Source: Naematelia aurantialba (lineage: Eukaryota > Basidiomycota > Tremellomycetes > Tremellales > Naemateliaceae). Taken from it: a DNA stretch of 64,000 nucleotides. Shown here piece after piece: positions 1 through 11,520 of this stretch. The DNA lies in assembly GCA_021527695.1 (NCBI GenBank), contig JAKFAO010000001.1:806001-870000 (forward strand), written 5' to 3'. Made by a program: the position numbers and the translations under genes. Position 1 is the first letter of the stretch, and every line of letters starts with the position of its first letter. The notes beneath the pieces are model-generated. The model made no database searches. It worked only from the letters and a program-made list of their open reading frames with translations, and was not told the DNA's origin.

Positions 1-163
1 TCTCGGTGTCTGGTGCCGAGTCGGAGGGCGAGTCGGTGCTGTTGGTCGGCAAGAGCTGTTCAGACGGGTAGACAGCCTGGATGATCGGCCGGCTCAATAG
101 GCCTACGAGGCCGAGCTGGATGGCCTCGGACGCCGTTTTGACGAGTGGTAGCCGGGTTAGCGA
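1..163 (-). CDS. Partial unidentified gene, one exon at the left edge
   Basis: On the minus strand an open frame runs from a splice acceptor (a CTAG preceded by a pyrimidine stretch, exon start at about 163) to the window edge. It reads SLTRLPLVKTASEAIQLG and continues with an aliphatic stretch containing LLSRPIIQAVYP, then a Ser/Asp/Pro-rich part. The amino acid mix (Glu, Lys, Ile and Leu in sensible places) is more protein-like than the C-rich translations just upstream, where the same frame is closed by a stop in the presumed intron. I do not recognise the family. The start codon would lie in an upstream exon at a higher coordinate, and the rest of the gene lies outside the window to the left. 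It could also be a chance open frame of 54 codons. Confidence 0.35.
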
Positions 164-1783
164 CTAGGAGGGGGGTTGGTAGCCGCGACGGAGATGGCGG
201 CGACGAGAGAGTTTGAAAAGAGGTCCTTTGTGAATCACAACCTCGATGGACAGAGGGATGGTTTCGGACGACGAGAAGGAAGAGATTAAGAGGAGAGGAG
301 GAAGAGACGGAATGGGGTGGTGGGAAGAATGACGTTGGTTGTTGAGCAGGAAGAGGGGGGGGGAGTAGGTCGAGGAGGGAGGCAAAGGGACGAAGTAAGG
401 GAGGAAAGGGAGGAATGGACGGGAGGAGCGCAAAGGGAGGAAGGAAGAGGGCTCCAAAGGCCAAAGCCGGCTGTTTCTCGTTGAAATGATCCCCGATAGG
501 GGAAAATCGCCAAAAGAGGGGACATGACGTCAACGAGGGAATCGCGTGGGGGCTTCAAACGGACGTCCCGGCAATTGCACCAGTCCGATCCTCGTCCCCT
601 AGATTCTGCGATTTACCTGAAACCAAACGGGGAAATGACCCCATTCGGGTATGGCACCGGAACCGGCGTTATTATGGACGAGGCACTGTGGCACTATGTC
701 GACTGAGATGTGTGCGCTTGATTTCTTTCTTTCTCTTCTCGACGCAAGCAAGCAAGGAAGCAAGCAAGCAAGGGTGTGTCCAGGCAGCATGGACTACCTG
801 CCTGCGCCAGTGCAGACCTGGCTGGAAGGCCGCATCGTCAGCCCACTCACACTAAAACGCTTGTCAAGCAGGAGCTGACCACACAAAGGACCCATACTCG
901 CAACACGAGGTCGAGACCTACTCTCAGACTTACTTTATCTTCATCACTGCAAGTCGCTTCTCTTCTCCCTTGGCCTCGTTCCACCGTTCACCATGCATAA
1001 CCTTCACCGTTTACCGTCGCTGCGTTCTCGGCCCTCGCATCTCCATCGGCGCTCGGGCCGGAGCTGACGCGCTCCTAACCAGATCATCTCATTTATCGCT
1101 TCTTATCTGACAAGCTCGGTGATTCTCGCCCTCGAGGTCTTCTCTGCCGGGCTTCTCGTCCTACTCTTGGTTGGTCTCTCTTCTCCCCCCCCCTCCCCCC
1201 GCGCGCGGGGCGATGCTTCCAGCTCGCCGAGCCCCACCCGAGTCCCTTGTTCCTCAACCACCGTGGAAGCAATCTCATTCATCCCACCGGATGTCTCTCC
1301 CCGCGGAAAGTGGACAATGAACTGACATGATGGCGGTTGTGTTTAGGCTGCGGTCCCGCCGTGGCCCTATCTTCGAAGACACCCCATCAAGTTCCTTCCA
1401 GTACGCAAGGAGAAGACGGCATAGCACGTTGTTCACGCTAGACTGTTTATCTGGCGCCACTCCTTACGATCACGAAACGATACGATGACACGCCATGGAC
1501 GGTAGCGAAATAAGCGCGACATGCCTACTATTACGACTGTGATTACACTAGCAATATGCAATTTCCCGAAGTATAGGCGTTTGCAAGGGTGGAAAACGTT
1601 GGCCGTGACAAAGGGTGACGGCTTCTCGCGAAGTTGAGACGTGTCGGAATGCACGACTGCAACACTGAGAGCGGGGAGCAAGGGAAAGACGCCGACCTCC
1701 CGAGGGACACGACTAGACCAGCCTGAAAGTACTGGAACCACAAAGGGCTTCGTGAGCTAGTGCCCGCCTTCGCCACCGTCGCT
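164..1783. other. Intergenic stretch, no gene supported
   Basis: Six-frame reading gives only short frames of low-complexity, Pro/Ser/Leu-rich or Arg-rich translation. Bases 164-460 are purine-rich on the plus strand (GGAGG-type runs), so pyrimidine-rich on the minus strand, which would suit the leader or first intron of the partial gene at the left edge. There is a small GCAAGCAAGCAAG repeat near 745-770. Nothing else is recognised. Confidence 0.5.
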
Positions 1784-2524
1784 TCAAGCGGGTATTTTAG
1801 CACCCTGCTCGCCACTTGTCCGTCTCGTTTCTTCCCCATCATCCATCCACTCGGATTCGCTCGTGTCCTCACAGCCCTCACAATCGTCCACAACTCTATA
1901 GACGTACACTACTGGACCTCTTACATCTTCTCTTGACGCAGTGTCAAAAACAATGACATGTGGAACTGTGATAGCCACAAGGGGGGAACACGCGGTTTCC
2001 CAGAATTCCAGAGCCAGTAAAAACTCTGCTCTCACTAACAGCTCTGCGTCGTCCTGCTTGACTCCCTTCGGCAGCGACCGTACCAGCTTGCAGACGACGC
2101 CAGCTACGTCTGTGCCCAGCGGCGTAGATTGGGAACAATTGACTCTGGCGCTAAACCGACTCGCACACCGCGGCGACTCGGCCGCTCTTAGCCATGAGGA
2201 ACCTACGAACTCCAGGCTGAGTCCCGGCACCTCTGCACCGCAGAATTCGGCTGTCACCACGAGAACCCCGTCTAAGTCCCGAAGCAGTGTCTCGACCTGT
2301 GGATGAGCCCCGCTCCACATCGAGGACGTCTGGCCTGACGGTCTGCAGAGGTGGAAGTGACTGGCCGATAGCTGTTCATATAGACGATGCATAGTGGTTC
2401 GAAATCTGATGCCGGTACTGACCTCGTCTGGGGTTATCGCGACGCACCCAGGACGCACTCTGAGCTGGTCGGTGCTCTGCCGACTAGACAATCCTTGACC
2501 AAGCCAAGCCCGAGAGGTCGTCAC
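1784..2524 (-). CDS. Hypothetical protein, 246 aa, doubtful
   Basis: A single uninterrupted minus-strand frame encodes 246 residues. Its composition is fairly protein-like in the middle (LRDLDGVLVVTAEF, LLVRAEFLLALEFWE) and it has an acidic C-terminal part (CEDTSESEWMDDGEE). No motif, signal peptide or transmembrane segment is recognised. It has no introns, unlike nearly every other gene here, and a 121-codon frame lies antisense to it, so chance openness in GC-rich DNA is a real possibility. The first ATG of the frame was taken as the start. Confidence 0.35.
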   Translation of the reverse strand: MTTSRAWLGQGLSSRQSTDQLRVRPGCVAITPDEVSTGIRFRTTMHRLYEQLSASHFHLCRPSGQTSSMWSGAHPQVETLLRDLDGVLVVTAEFCGAEVPGLSLEFVGSSWLRAAESPRCASRFSARVNCSQSTPLGTDVAGVVCKLVRSLPKGVKQDDAELLVRAEFLLALEFWETACSPLVAITVPHVIVFDTASREDVRGPVVYVYRVVDDCEGCEDTSESEWMDDGEETRRTSGEQGAKIPA

Positions 2525-4066
2525 GTCTGCTAGTATCAGCTCTCATCCCGCTCAGCGGACCGAAGTCTCTTTCTCCTAATTCGCGATCCCAGCCCCGCGA
2601 CCCCTTCTGCGTTTCGCTCCTCTTGCCTGGCAAATGCAAACCCCTCTGACTCTGCCACACCCAGAAAGGTTGGACCGCTCGCGCGCTGCTCGTTGCTCAC
2701 TGCTCCTTTCCTCCCGAGTCCGTCAGGAACGTCAAACATGAACGCGAGACGGAGCTCGGAAGACGAAACCAAGCAGGGCGAGGCAAGCGAAGCGAGCGAT
2801 AGTGAATGGTGGATTGGAGTGGTGGAATGTGAAATGGGTGATGTGAAAGGGCTGAATGGAGATGTAGGCGCCAATCCTCGCCCGCCTTCGATGACTCTCG
2901 CCAAGAAGGGCTGATTCGGCGCCTCGGCGAGGCAAAATGCAAGCGAAGCGCACGCAAGTGCGCCGCCCGAGACTGTATATCAAAAGGTTCCTCTTCCTTC
3001 CCATCGGACTCGGGAGCGCAGCTGCCCAAACGCAAGATGCGACGTGCAAAATACACGCGATGCAAGACGAAGATGCAAGCTGCAGAAGGAAGATCAGGCC
3101 TGAAACCTGCGATACGCCGGGGCTTGGCAAGTAACGAGTGTGAAGAGTGTGAAGAGTAAAATAATGGGCAGACGAAGGGAGGTTGTCCGCCCGGGCCTTT
3201 AGCTTCCCTGTCGAGCAAACGCAATGCGGGAACAGATGCAGCCGCAACTGCTAGAGCATCACGGATGAAACAGGTCTCCCCGGTAGATCTCTAGGGGACA
3301 AAGCTCATATCCCGGGCGGTACGATGCAAAGTGTCACAAGAACGGGTCACAAGAGCCAGTCACAAGAACACGTCACAAGAACAAGAACAAGTGACCAGAG
3401 CAAGCGACAAGGGCCAGTGATACACGCAGAACTGTACGTCCCGCCTTTACCCCGCCCTTTGTGAATCGCAGAAAGGCCGGTGAATGCGTTGAACGTCCCT
3501 CGGGTGCGACGGGTTACCAAGGGGGAATAGCAGACACCACGGCGCGAAGAGCGGGAACGAACGGGGACGCAGGGCTCACACCTTTTACAAAACACATCAT
3601 TGCGGGATGACTCACTGTGGCTGGCGCTGGCGGTTGAGTTTGGTCGTTGTGACTGTTGTCTTGCGATGTTGCACTTTGACCTTCGTAAATCAATCAGGAG
3701 AGATATCCAGGCGGGCGCTTACGTAATGACTCCATTTTGGTTCCGGACCCGAGCCCGGATCGTTACGGATTTTTGTTTGTCTTCTGCTCTCGTCGTCTTT
3801 TGCATCTACTGCCCCGTCAACCTCTCTACCTCGCCGCTTCAAAGCCAGCCCCTCCATCCCTCCATTCTCCCGCGTCTCTCCGATATAGCATAAACACCAC
3901 ACATAATAGAACCCACCACCCTCTTTTGGACCGCTGTCGCCCACCTTTGAAGGCCGTCTGTCCGGCTCGCCACTTTGTTTCTGGCGCCCGCAACTTTTTT
4001 TTCCTCGTTACCAACCGTTGACGACCTTTCGATTTCCTGCCTTTTCTCAAACTGGGTCCCACAGGG
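2525..4066. other. Intergenic stretch upstream of the SUR2-like gene
   Basis: No convincing gene. Overlapping minus-strand frames at 2536-3247 are Ser/Pro/Arg-rich, mutually exclusive and have no homology I recognise. Bases 3330-3420 hold a degenerate direct repeat, listed separately. The last 400 bases or so before 4067 are pyrimidine-rich on the plus strand, as expected for the leader of the next gene. Confidence 0.5.
3328..3422 (+). repeat. Degenerate tandem repeat of GTCACAAGAAC type
   Basis: The unit GTCACAAGAAC or GTCACAAGAGC recurs about every 15-17 bases (near 3333, 3346, 3359 and 3371) and then decays into CAAGAACAAGAACAAGTGACCAGAGCAAG. No protein or RNA role is evident. Confidence 0.6.
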
Positions 4067-5379
4067 ATGTTGTCCCTGCCTGTGCTAGCGCTGGACAAGC
4101 TCCATCAGCCACTCAACAACACGCTCTTGCAGTCGATCGTGCCGACCGCGCTCCATGCGCCGTTCTACCACACCACTCGCCCCGCGCTGCTGCCCTTCAT
4201 TTCGGACAAGTACCTCTCGCTCGCGACGCCTGTCGTGGTGTACTGGGTCGTGTCGAGCGCGTTCCACGCACTGGACGAGGCCAAGTTCCCGTACTTTGAG
4301 AAACGGCGGCTGCACGACTCGCCCGAGGTGCTGTCGCGCAACAAGGCCACAGTGCACCAGGTCATCAAGGCCGTGCTGTGGCAGCAGGTGGTGCAGACCG
4401 TGCTGGGCGCGTGGTGGTTTGAGGACGACGCGGTGATCCTCCAGCGCGAGGTGTACAGAGACCACCTGGGGGACATGGCAGCGTATGCGCCGTGGGTCGC
4501 CGATGCCGTGCTGCTCGCGCTCGGCCGACGGACGGGCGAGACCCTCCTCAGGACACATGGCGAAGCCCTCGTCCGGTGGGTGTACTGGTGGGGCGTCCCA
4601 GCCGCACAGTTCTTCATGGCCTGGTGAGCATCTGATTCTCTCCTCTACTCCCTTCCACCCTCCTACCAACGCGGCATCTCAACTCGATCGAGGGTGTCAC
4701 TCTCTATCCTGGCTATTCCTCCATCGTGTGACCGTGTGGTCGATTGGTCGTGTGGTCTTGTGCCCCCGGATCTCCGCATGATTGCATCCATGGCTAACTC
4801 GCCAGCTTCATCATCGACACATGGCAGTACTTTCTACACCGTCTCATGCACTCGTCGCGCTTCCTCTACCGGCACTTTCACAGCGTCCACCACCGCCTCT
4901 ACGTCCCATACGCCTTTGGCGCGCTGTACAACCACCCCGTCGAGGGCTTTTTGCTCGACACGCTCGGAGCGACGATCGCCGAGGCCGCCTCGGGGATGAC
5001 CATGCGTCAGGCGATTCTGCTCTTCGCCGTCAGCTCGGTCAAGACGATCGACGACCATTGCGGCTACAAGATCTGGTGGGACCCGTGCCAGCTCTTCTTT
5101 GCCAACAATGCCGACTATCACGATATACACCATCAGAGTTACGGGATAAAAGCAAACTTTAGCCAGCCGTTCTTGTGAGTCCGATGCCGAATCTCAGTCC
5201 CTCCTTTCCCTGCTCCGGAAGGAGCTCCTTCCCCTGCCCCAGCTCCCCCGGTGCAGCCACGCCACTTGTATCGTAGACCAGCGCTCATTCTGCGCAGTAT
5301 CACATGGGACAGCCTGTTGGGCACCCAAATGACAAGAGAAGAAGCAAACGCCAAGACGCGGAGACACAAGGTCGAATAG
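4067..5379 (+). CDS. SUR2: Sphingolipid C4-hydroxylase (Sur2 family)
   Basis: Exons 4067-4623, 4806-5174 and 5298-5379 join to 1,008 nt, or 335 residues. This is a fatty acid hydroxylase superfamily protein of the ER membrane, with the diiron histidine boxes in order: HRLMH just after intron 1, HFHSVHH about 10 residues later, and HDIHHQ near the end of exon 2. The fold and spacing, the N-terminal aromatic membrane segments and the C-terminal IWWDPCQLFFANNADYHD block match the yeast enzyme that hydroxylates C4 of the sphingoid base to make phytoceramide. That substrate assignment comes from the family. The start is the first ATG of the frame and gives a usual family length. Intron 1 (182 nt) and intron 2 (123 nt) are longer than average for this window. 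A C5-sterol desaturase is less likely given these motifs. Confidence 0.9.
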
Positions 5380-5793
5380 ACGGCTTTCGTGTCGAGGTCG
5401 TGTGGCTGCTGTGCCGAGTCGAGATGTGTGCCATGTCGTGTTTGTGTTTCACTGTACCTGCTTTCGGCTTATCTACCTTACATGCACGCTCGCCAAGGGC
5501 GATAATTCGCGCTGTTTTACTGATCGACGCATTGCGGTACTCACGCGATCCTCAGCCCGCGGGCAAGCAGCATGGTGTGGGGGTGGAAGGTATATGGACA
5601 ATCAGTCCCTTGACGGTAGCCAGGGGTCGCCTCAAGTCTTCCTGTCTGGCTGTGGTACCGTCGTCAAGTCATGTCGGAACACGAGGTCCAACACACGTCG
5701 CCTCGCATCTCCTCTCCGACCCCGTACTGCCCTTTGTCACGGCCCACCTGCACATCCTTTCTCCTAGTCTCCTCACCATTACCACCACCACTA

Positions 5794-5808
5794 CCCCCCC
5801 CCCCCCCC
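5794..5808 (+). repeat. Poly-C run of 15
   Basis: Homopolymer in intergenic DNA. A smaller run of 13 C is at 61729-61741. Such runs are prone to assembly length errors. Confidence 0.85.
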
Positions 5809-6491
5809 TCTCTTCCCCCACCGAGTATCCAGTATCTCCTTTTGCGGCCACCCCACCCATCGCCTATTACCCATCAAGGAACGCGATCGCGGGTATAAAG
5901 AACGGCAGAACTCCTTTGTATCCCCGCTTTGAGGGTGCACAAAGGCAGCGCAGCTCAAAGCGGATGCACAAAGGGCCGCCCCGAGCCGTGCGCCGTGCGC
6001 CGTTCACCGTTCACCGTCCGCAGTGCGCCTTACTTTAAGTGGTGGCCGGGGAAAAGACCGCTGGCCGTCGGCCGTTCCTTGGTCCGTGGGTCGCCCCGCC
6101 GTCGTCTCTCCTTGGTGGCTGCCCCCCTCGAGAGGGGTGCAACGAGCGATCCTTGGTCTACGGCTGAGACGAGTCCAGTCCTTGCTTTCACAGCGCACTC
6201 CTTGGTTGCTCTGCAGGGGGATAAGAGGAGTGCGTTGGGTCGGTGTTGGACTATATCCATTGACGTCTTCCACAGAGCGCCAAAGCCCAAGAGCAACCAA
6301 AGAACGAAGGCGCAAAGTGCGAAGTGCAAAGAGCCAAGAGCCAAGAGCCAAGGGCAAAGATCGAAGAGTGAAGACCAAAGAGCGAAGAGCACGATAAGGC
6401 TCGGGTCCCTTTCAGCAGTGGTTGGAGGTTCGATATCGTCCCGATTCTGCTGGACTAAAGGAGGCCAAGAACACCCAGACACCAGCTACTC

Positions 6492-6503
6492 GACCAGACA
6501 CCT

Positions 6504-6544
<41 letters not shown>

Positions 6545-6563
6545 AGACACCAGACACCAGACC
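6492..6563 (+). repeat. Tandem heptanucleotide repeat (CCAGACA)n
   Basis: About nine near-perfect copies of the 7-base unit CCAGACA, with one imperfect copy (CACAGACAC). It lies about 65 bases upstream of the BTB gene start, so probably in its leader. Confidence 0.8.
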
Positions 6564-6626
6564 TCCAGCAATCAAGCACCAACTGTCGGCGTGCAAACGA
6601 ACGCACGAACGGCCAGCTAAACGCAG

Positions 6627-8535
6627 ATGGACAACAGGAGGACTGACTCCGGCACCCATCATAACGATTGCAGCATCCGCGACCACAACAACCAGATCAA
6701 CGACGACCAAGACGACAAGATGCAGACACAGACGCCGCCGATGCCGACACCGAGTCCGAGTCTGAGCCCTAGTCCGACACCGAGTCCGAGTCTGAGTCCG
6801 AGCCCGAGTCCGATCCCGACGCCCCTCCTAAGTCCTGGGCCGCCGAGTACCCCGCCGCCTCCGGCGTACTCTGCCCTGCCGTACCGCGACGACGACGCGT
6901 ACGACTTCGTGCCCCGCCTGAACGGGCGAGCGGGAGACGTCGAGATGGTCAGTGCAGATGGCAAGCGGTTCCTGGTGCATCGTAGTGTGCTCGAGGCGGA
7001 GACGGTGTTTTTCCATATCTAGTGAGTGCCCATCTCTCCGGGTCCATTTTGCGTTTTGTCATCTATATCCTCCTGTATCCCGCTTGGCAAGTTCAACCGT
7101 CCATCCCACACAAACGCTCTCTTTGTTCCCTTGTGCCTCGATTCTGTGGGCACAGGATACATCACCGTTTAGCGCCTCCTCGCTCTGCGTTCTGTGGAAT
7201 GACGCTTTCCACTTGAGAGCTAACGCGCTCAGCTACGGTTTCGTGCCGCTATGGCGACTCCAAGCGGGCGACCCTGGCGCCGGTGCCCCTCCGCACCCTG
7301 CATTTCCCAGCCTCCCCCTGCCCCCGCATGCTTCCAGCCATGCCAGCCAAGTCCCAACCGCCTCCCGAGCTACAAGCAATGCCAGTGGCAGCGGTGGCGG
7401 CAATGGCAACGGCAGTGGTAGTGGCGGTGGGCTGAACAGCCTGTTGTGCCTCCCGAAATTCTTGACCGCGTTCCGCGGGACCACCTCTCCCCCTCCCCCT
7501 GTCTCTTCGTCGCCATCGGCAGAGACGGATCGACAGCACGAATGCGTAGGTCCGCCTGTCCCGCCCAAGCCGCGCGCACCGATACATCGGCCCGTCTCGG
7601 CGCCGACACCGACGACGTCGCCGTACACCTGGGCTGTGCCGGAGTCGTCGCCAGTCCTGGTGGCGCTGCTGCACCTGCTTTATCCCCGGAATGCCACGTT
7701 CACATCGACTGCTGAGCTGAGGCGCGCCGCCCGGACCGGGAACACGACGTCAAGCGATGGTCAGAGCCCGCATTCCAGCGGCGCGCGGAGTGTCGGGCGC
7801 ACAGAGATGGAGGTGGAACTGCAGCTGGACGTGGACACGGATGTGGATGTGGAGATGGAGATCGAGGCGGTGGGAAGTCCAGATGGCGGCGGCGAAGGCG
7901 AGGGCGACAGCGCAAGTTGCACTTACCACAGCCTGTCGCCCGAGGACGCCCTGCCGACGCTGGAACTGACCAGCCGAGTGATCCGCGCTGCTATGGGATA
8001 CCAAGCGAGCCGCAGCTTGAATGTCGCGCGCGCGCGACTGGTCGACTTCGTCCGCCTCGGCTCTGGACTGGGGGTCTATGCGCTCGCGAGTTTCTTCAAG
8101 TTCCACGACCTCGCCATCCTCGCCAGCGCGGCGCCGTCCACCCTCGCCATCCCGCCCGCCGAGTGGCCCGCCGACGTCCGTGCGCTCATGGGCAGAGCCG
8201 GCGCTGCGCGCCTCGCAGCGCTGCACCAGGACCGCATGGCTGCGCTCGCCCAGATCCTCACAGCACCCATCGAGGTAGACGACCACTCACCGCTGTGTGC
8301 CTGTAGTGCGCGGGTACGCGAGGCTTGGGAACGGCGCTGTGCAGATGTCGCAGGCAGGTTGAGAGCGGACAGCGGGCTGGAAGAGCTGCTTGAGATGGAT
8401 CTGCATGCCGCCGGCGGCGGAGGTGGCGGCGGCGGCGGCGGCGGAGTGGCACAGTGCCATGCGTGTCTGGCGCTGCTGGGCAGGACAGTGCAGAGGTCGC
8501 TGCTGCGTGCCAAGGACGTGCCAAAGTCGATATAG
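6627..8535 (+). CDS. BTB/POZ-domain protein with a large internal insertion
   Basis: Exons 6627-7021 and 7233-8535 give 1,698 nt, 565 residues. After a Pro/Ser-rich N-terminus (repeats of PSPSLS and PTPSPS, residues about 38-80) comes the first half of a BTB fold: DVEMVSADGKRFLVHRSVLEAETVFF, here cut by the intron. The second half resumes near SSPVLVALLHLLYP and TLELTSRVIRAAMGYQASRSL. Between them lie about 120 residues of low-complexity Gly/Ser/Pro-rich sequence. Fungal BTB proteins of this architecture are widespread and mostly uncharacterised. A role as a protein interaction or Cullin-3 adaptor is inference only. Late in the protein there is a run of about nine glycines. The start is the first ATG in frame. 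No transmembrane segment is visible. Confidence 0.75.
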
Positions 8536-8928
8536 GCAGACAGTTCCTCTGCACCGGAAAGAGCTACAGAGGACACCAGGACGTTAGGGGTCAGAGGACA
8601 TACGCGACGTCAGGGGTCAGAGGTCAGATGAGGCAGAAGTGGGCAGGATGAGGTAAGGCGAGGCAACGGGGTAAGAGATCACGCGAGGTAACGGGGGCAA
8701 GAGGGCAGACGAGGCAATCTTAACCTTCCCGTGTAAAGACAACATTATAGCCGTCTGCTCAGTAGGCCAGTCGATGAACGCGATGCGGATCAAGCCATCA
8801 CGCATGCGCTAGTCAAGCAACGTCCGACGCACAGAGGCTTACCCAAGTCTCCGCCCGACTTGCAGCACGCCACCTGAAAGACAGATCCATCCGCCCAGAT
8901 ACAGATACGCCATCTTCCCTCTAAGTAT
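8536..8928. other. Convergent intergenic region
   Basis: Separates the 3' ends of the BTB gene (+) and the PQ-loop gene (-). Bases 8570-8715 contain purine-rich, GAGGT/GAGGC-type imperfect repeats. No gene or clear terminator structure is seen. Confidence 0.5.
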
Positions 8929-11400
8929 CTAACCCCCGCCGGCAACCCCTTTGAGTCCGTCTCCGTCCACTTCTTCCTCTGGCGCCGGCGTCAAGCCCAA
9001 CACCCCGCCCAGTATGCCATTTCCCTTCCTCCGTCCACGGGTAAGAGGGACCTCTGGACTACGACTACGACTACGCTGCCGAGCTCCCAGTCCCATTCCC
9101 AGTCCCAGTCCCGCTCCCACGCCCCCCGGGAGCCCTGTGACTGGTGCTCCTCCACCTGGAGTAGCGCCTGACAACAACGGCTGCCGCTCGCCCGAGGCCG
9201 AGACCGAAATGCCCCGCCCGTCCTCGAGATGGCGGTACCGCCTCCGCGAGGTGCCGTAATGTTTGCGCGAGGCTCGGTCGAGCGGCGTCGAGGGGATCGG
9301 GGGCGACGAGCCGTAGATGATTGACTGCAACATGATGGTTAGGTCAAAGATGAGTGTGCCGCCAGATCCGAGCAGATACCTAGAGCACGACAGGCGACTA
9401 TCAACATGCAATTCATCCTCAAGATCGAGCGAGATGCAGCTCACGGTAACGCTTCCAGCAGGTAATGGCCGGCTTCGGCTGGGTCGCCGTCCCCGGCGGG
9501 ATTCAGCAGTATGGAAAAGACATAGGTCAGATTGCCCATGAACGCAAAGACGAAGAGGAGGATCGACAGGCCCTCTACCGATTTCCTGTTGAACTGTTGC
9601 AGATCAGCAGTCGTTCAAGCGATGCGGCCAGGCAGGAAAGAGGACATAGAACAATGAGAACATGCACGAGGGCATGAGACGGAACAAGAAAGAGGCATGA
9701 AACAATGAGAACAGGACAGAGGCATGAAACAATGAGAAACAGGGCCAGACGACGCGCACTCGAGGAGACAGAAGGAGGAAGAGAGACGCACATTCTTCCA
9801 GATCTGAGGGAGACGGGAGGTGAGGTACAATGTAGTACATGTCCACGCTGAGATACGCCCCACGATACGCTGGGCAGACGGCTGGTCGTCTGGGTGCGGC
9901 GGCGCCGAAGCACGCTGGTCGTCGCGCCCGTTCGCCCCCTCGCCCGTTTGCAGTGGCGGTGCGGCGTCGAAGAACAGGTACATGGCTTGCGGGGGTGATG
10001 ACGCTTTGGCCGCCATGAGCGGTTGTGGATGTCTCGTTGGCCAAGCTGGCCACGCGTGGCCCGTCTCCTTGCCTCTCCCGCTCAACACCAGCCCATTATC
10101 GTAGCCGCGGTATCCGTGCCCGTGAGCACCCCCAATGCGTTCCCAAGAGACTAAAAGTCCAAGACTCATAAACGCGACTCCGGCGGCTCGTCTGCCCGTC
10201 CCCCGCCCTCCACTTCCTCTTGCCAAGCTGAGACTCCTACTCTTGCTCCGGGGCGCCTCACGCATCACCACGTCCCCATGACCATTCCCATGCGCGTACC
10301 CAGCTCGTGCTTGTCGGTCCGGGTCGTCGTCGTCGTCGTTTTCCTCCTCCTCGTCCGGCGGAGTAGCAGCAACATCCGCGATCCGAGTGAGTGTACGGCC
10401 GCGGCCATCGATGCTCAGCCGGCTGCTGCTGGTTGCGCTCATCTCTGAATGGAAAGAGTCCATCATCCCCTGGCCGCCCTGTCCACCGCCCGTCGCCCCA
10501 CCAGACACTGTATCGTCTGTGTTCCGTCGGCTGAGTCGGCGGTGCTTTGAGCCGGCGCGTTCAGCGGCACGCGCAACGTCCAGCGCCGCCTCGTATATCG
10601 CCGCATATGAATTGTCAACGTGCAACGCACTGGGCGAGGTCATGGGCGTGTTGCTCGACCATGGTCGTTTGCGCTTGCCCACTGCCCCCGCAGCCGCCAC
10701 TAACGCCGACACTGGGGCAAAAGCCGCAAACGGCGGCCTGCCAGGATGGGACGTCGAGCGCGATCTTGGTAAAGGATGCGATAGTGGGGCTGTGGACGGG
10801 GCAGGGAGGATGAGGGACTGGTGGATGGAGGGCGTGGCAGTGTAGTGGTGGGTGGAGGCGGGGAGGCGCGGGGTAGTCTCTTGAGTTGCCGAGGAGGCAG
10901 CGGCGGCTCTCAGTTGCAATGAGCGGTAGTAATAAAATTGGGCGAGGAGGGAAAAGTCAACTAGGCAGAAGTACGCGGCGAGGTAGGTCTGGGAGTGTCA
11001 GTGGCTGCGGGAGAGGACGGGGCGGGGTGGGACGTACCTGGAAGGGCAACTGGTCGGTCAGGATGCATCCGATGAGGTTGGTGATATCTCCTAAGGGGCG
11101 TTAGTGCCGGGTCACTGATCATGGAAAGAGGGGCGTCGTGAGTCACTGGGCATGGAAAGAGGGGGGTCGTCGATCCTAAGAGGGAGGAGGGGAGGGGGAC
11201 GCACCAAAGAGCCAATTGAGCAGAAATGGCAACGCCAGGCCTTCGGCAGACTGCAGCGTGACATTCTTGAGCACCTGGGGAAACTGCGCGCATAGCCAAA
11301 AGGCTATACTAGCGTAGCCCAGGACGTTGGCTGTTGATTCTCGAGAAATTGAGAACAAGGCGGTCGAGGACGCCGAGGATGCCAGGGAAGCCGGGAGCAT
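8929..11400 (-). CDS. PQ-loop vacuolar/lysosomal amino acid transporter (Ypq family)
   Basis: Minus-strand exons 11400-11205, 11090-11038, 10988-9792, 9593-9445 and 9379-8929 join in frame to 2,046 nt (681 residues). The first PQ loop reads ASIAFWLCAQFPQVLKN, followed by FLLNWLFGDITNLIGCIL. The second reads SRLPQIWKN, followed by NRKSVEGLSILLFVFAFMGN. Together these are the signature of seven-helix PQ-loop exporters of cationic amino acids at the vacuole (yeast Ypq1-3; PQLC2 in animals). Between helices 3 and 4 sits a loop of roughly 270 residues, Ser/Pro/Ala-rich with an acidic run (EEEENDDDDDPD), much longer than in yeast. The start is the ATG at 11400. Upstream in frame there is only a His/Thr repeat from a microsatellite, which I treat as leader. 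Substrate is inferred from the family. Confidence 0.85.
9620..9750 (-). repeat. Direct repeats inside an intron of the PQ-loop gene
   Basis: The plus strand carries three related copies of a unit containing ACAATGAGAACA. The last two read AGGCATGAAACAATGAGAA and are spaced about 27 bases apart (near 9690 and 9717). They lie inside the 198-nt intron 9594-9791, the longest of this gene, so repeat expansion probably lengthened it. Confidence 0.65.
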
Positions 11401-11520
11401 GGTGGTGGTGGTGGTGTGGTGGTGGTGGTGGTGGTGATGGTGGTGGTGGTAGTGGATGTGGTGTGGTGGATGTGGTGGTGGTGGTGTGGTGGCGGTGGAT
11501 GTGGTAGTGGATGTGGTGGT
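11398..11520 (+). repeat. TGG/GGT microsatellite
   Basis: Tracts of GGTGGT, GTGGTG and GATGTGGTG units. On the minus strand, reading frames through it give long His or Thr runs directly upstream of the PQ-loop gene start. I interpret it as 5' leader DNA, not coding sequence. Confidence 0.8.

Larger units (their letters stand above)
5380..6626. other. Intergenic region with simple repeats
   Basis: Lies between the SUR2-like and BTB genes. It contains a run of 15 C (5794-5808), a purine-rich stretch near 6290-6395 with repeated AAGAGCCAAGAGCC-type units, and a CCAGACA tandem repeat (6492-6563). Long frames here are built from these repeats and are not supported as genes. A GGGTATAAAG element at about 5891-5900 could be a TATA box for the BTB gene or for an unannotated leader. 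Confidence 0.5.
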
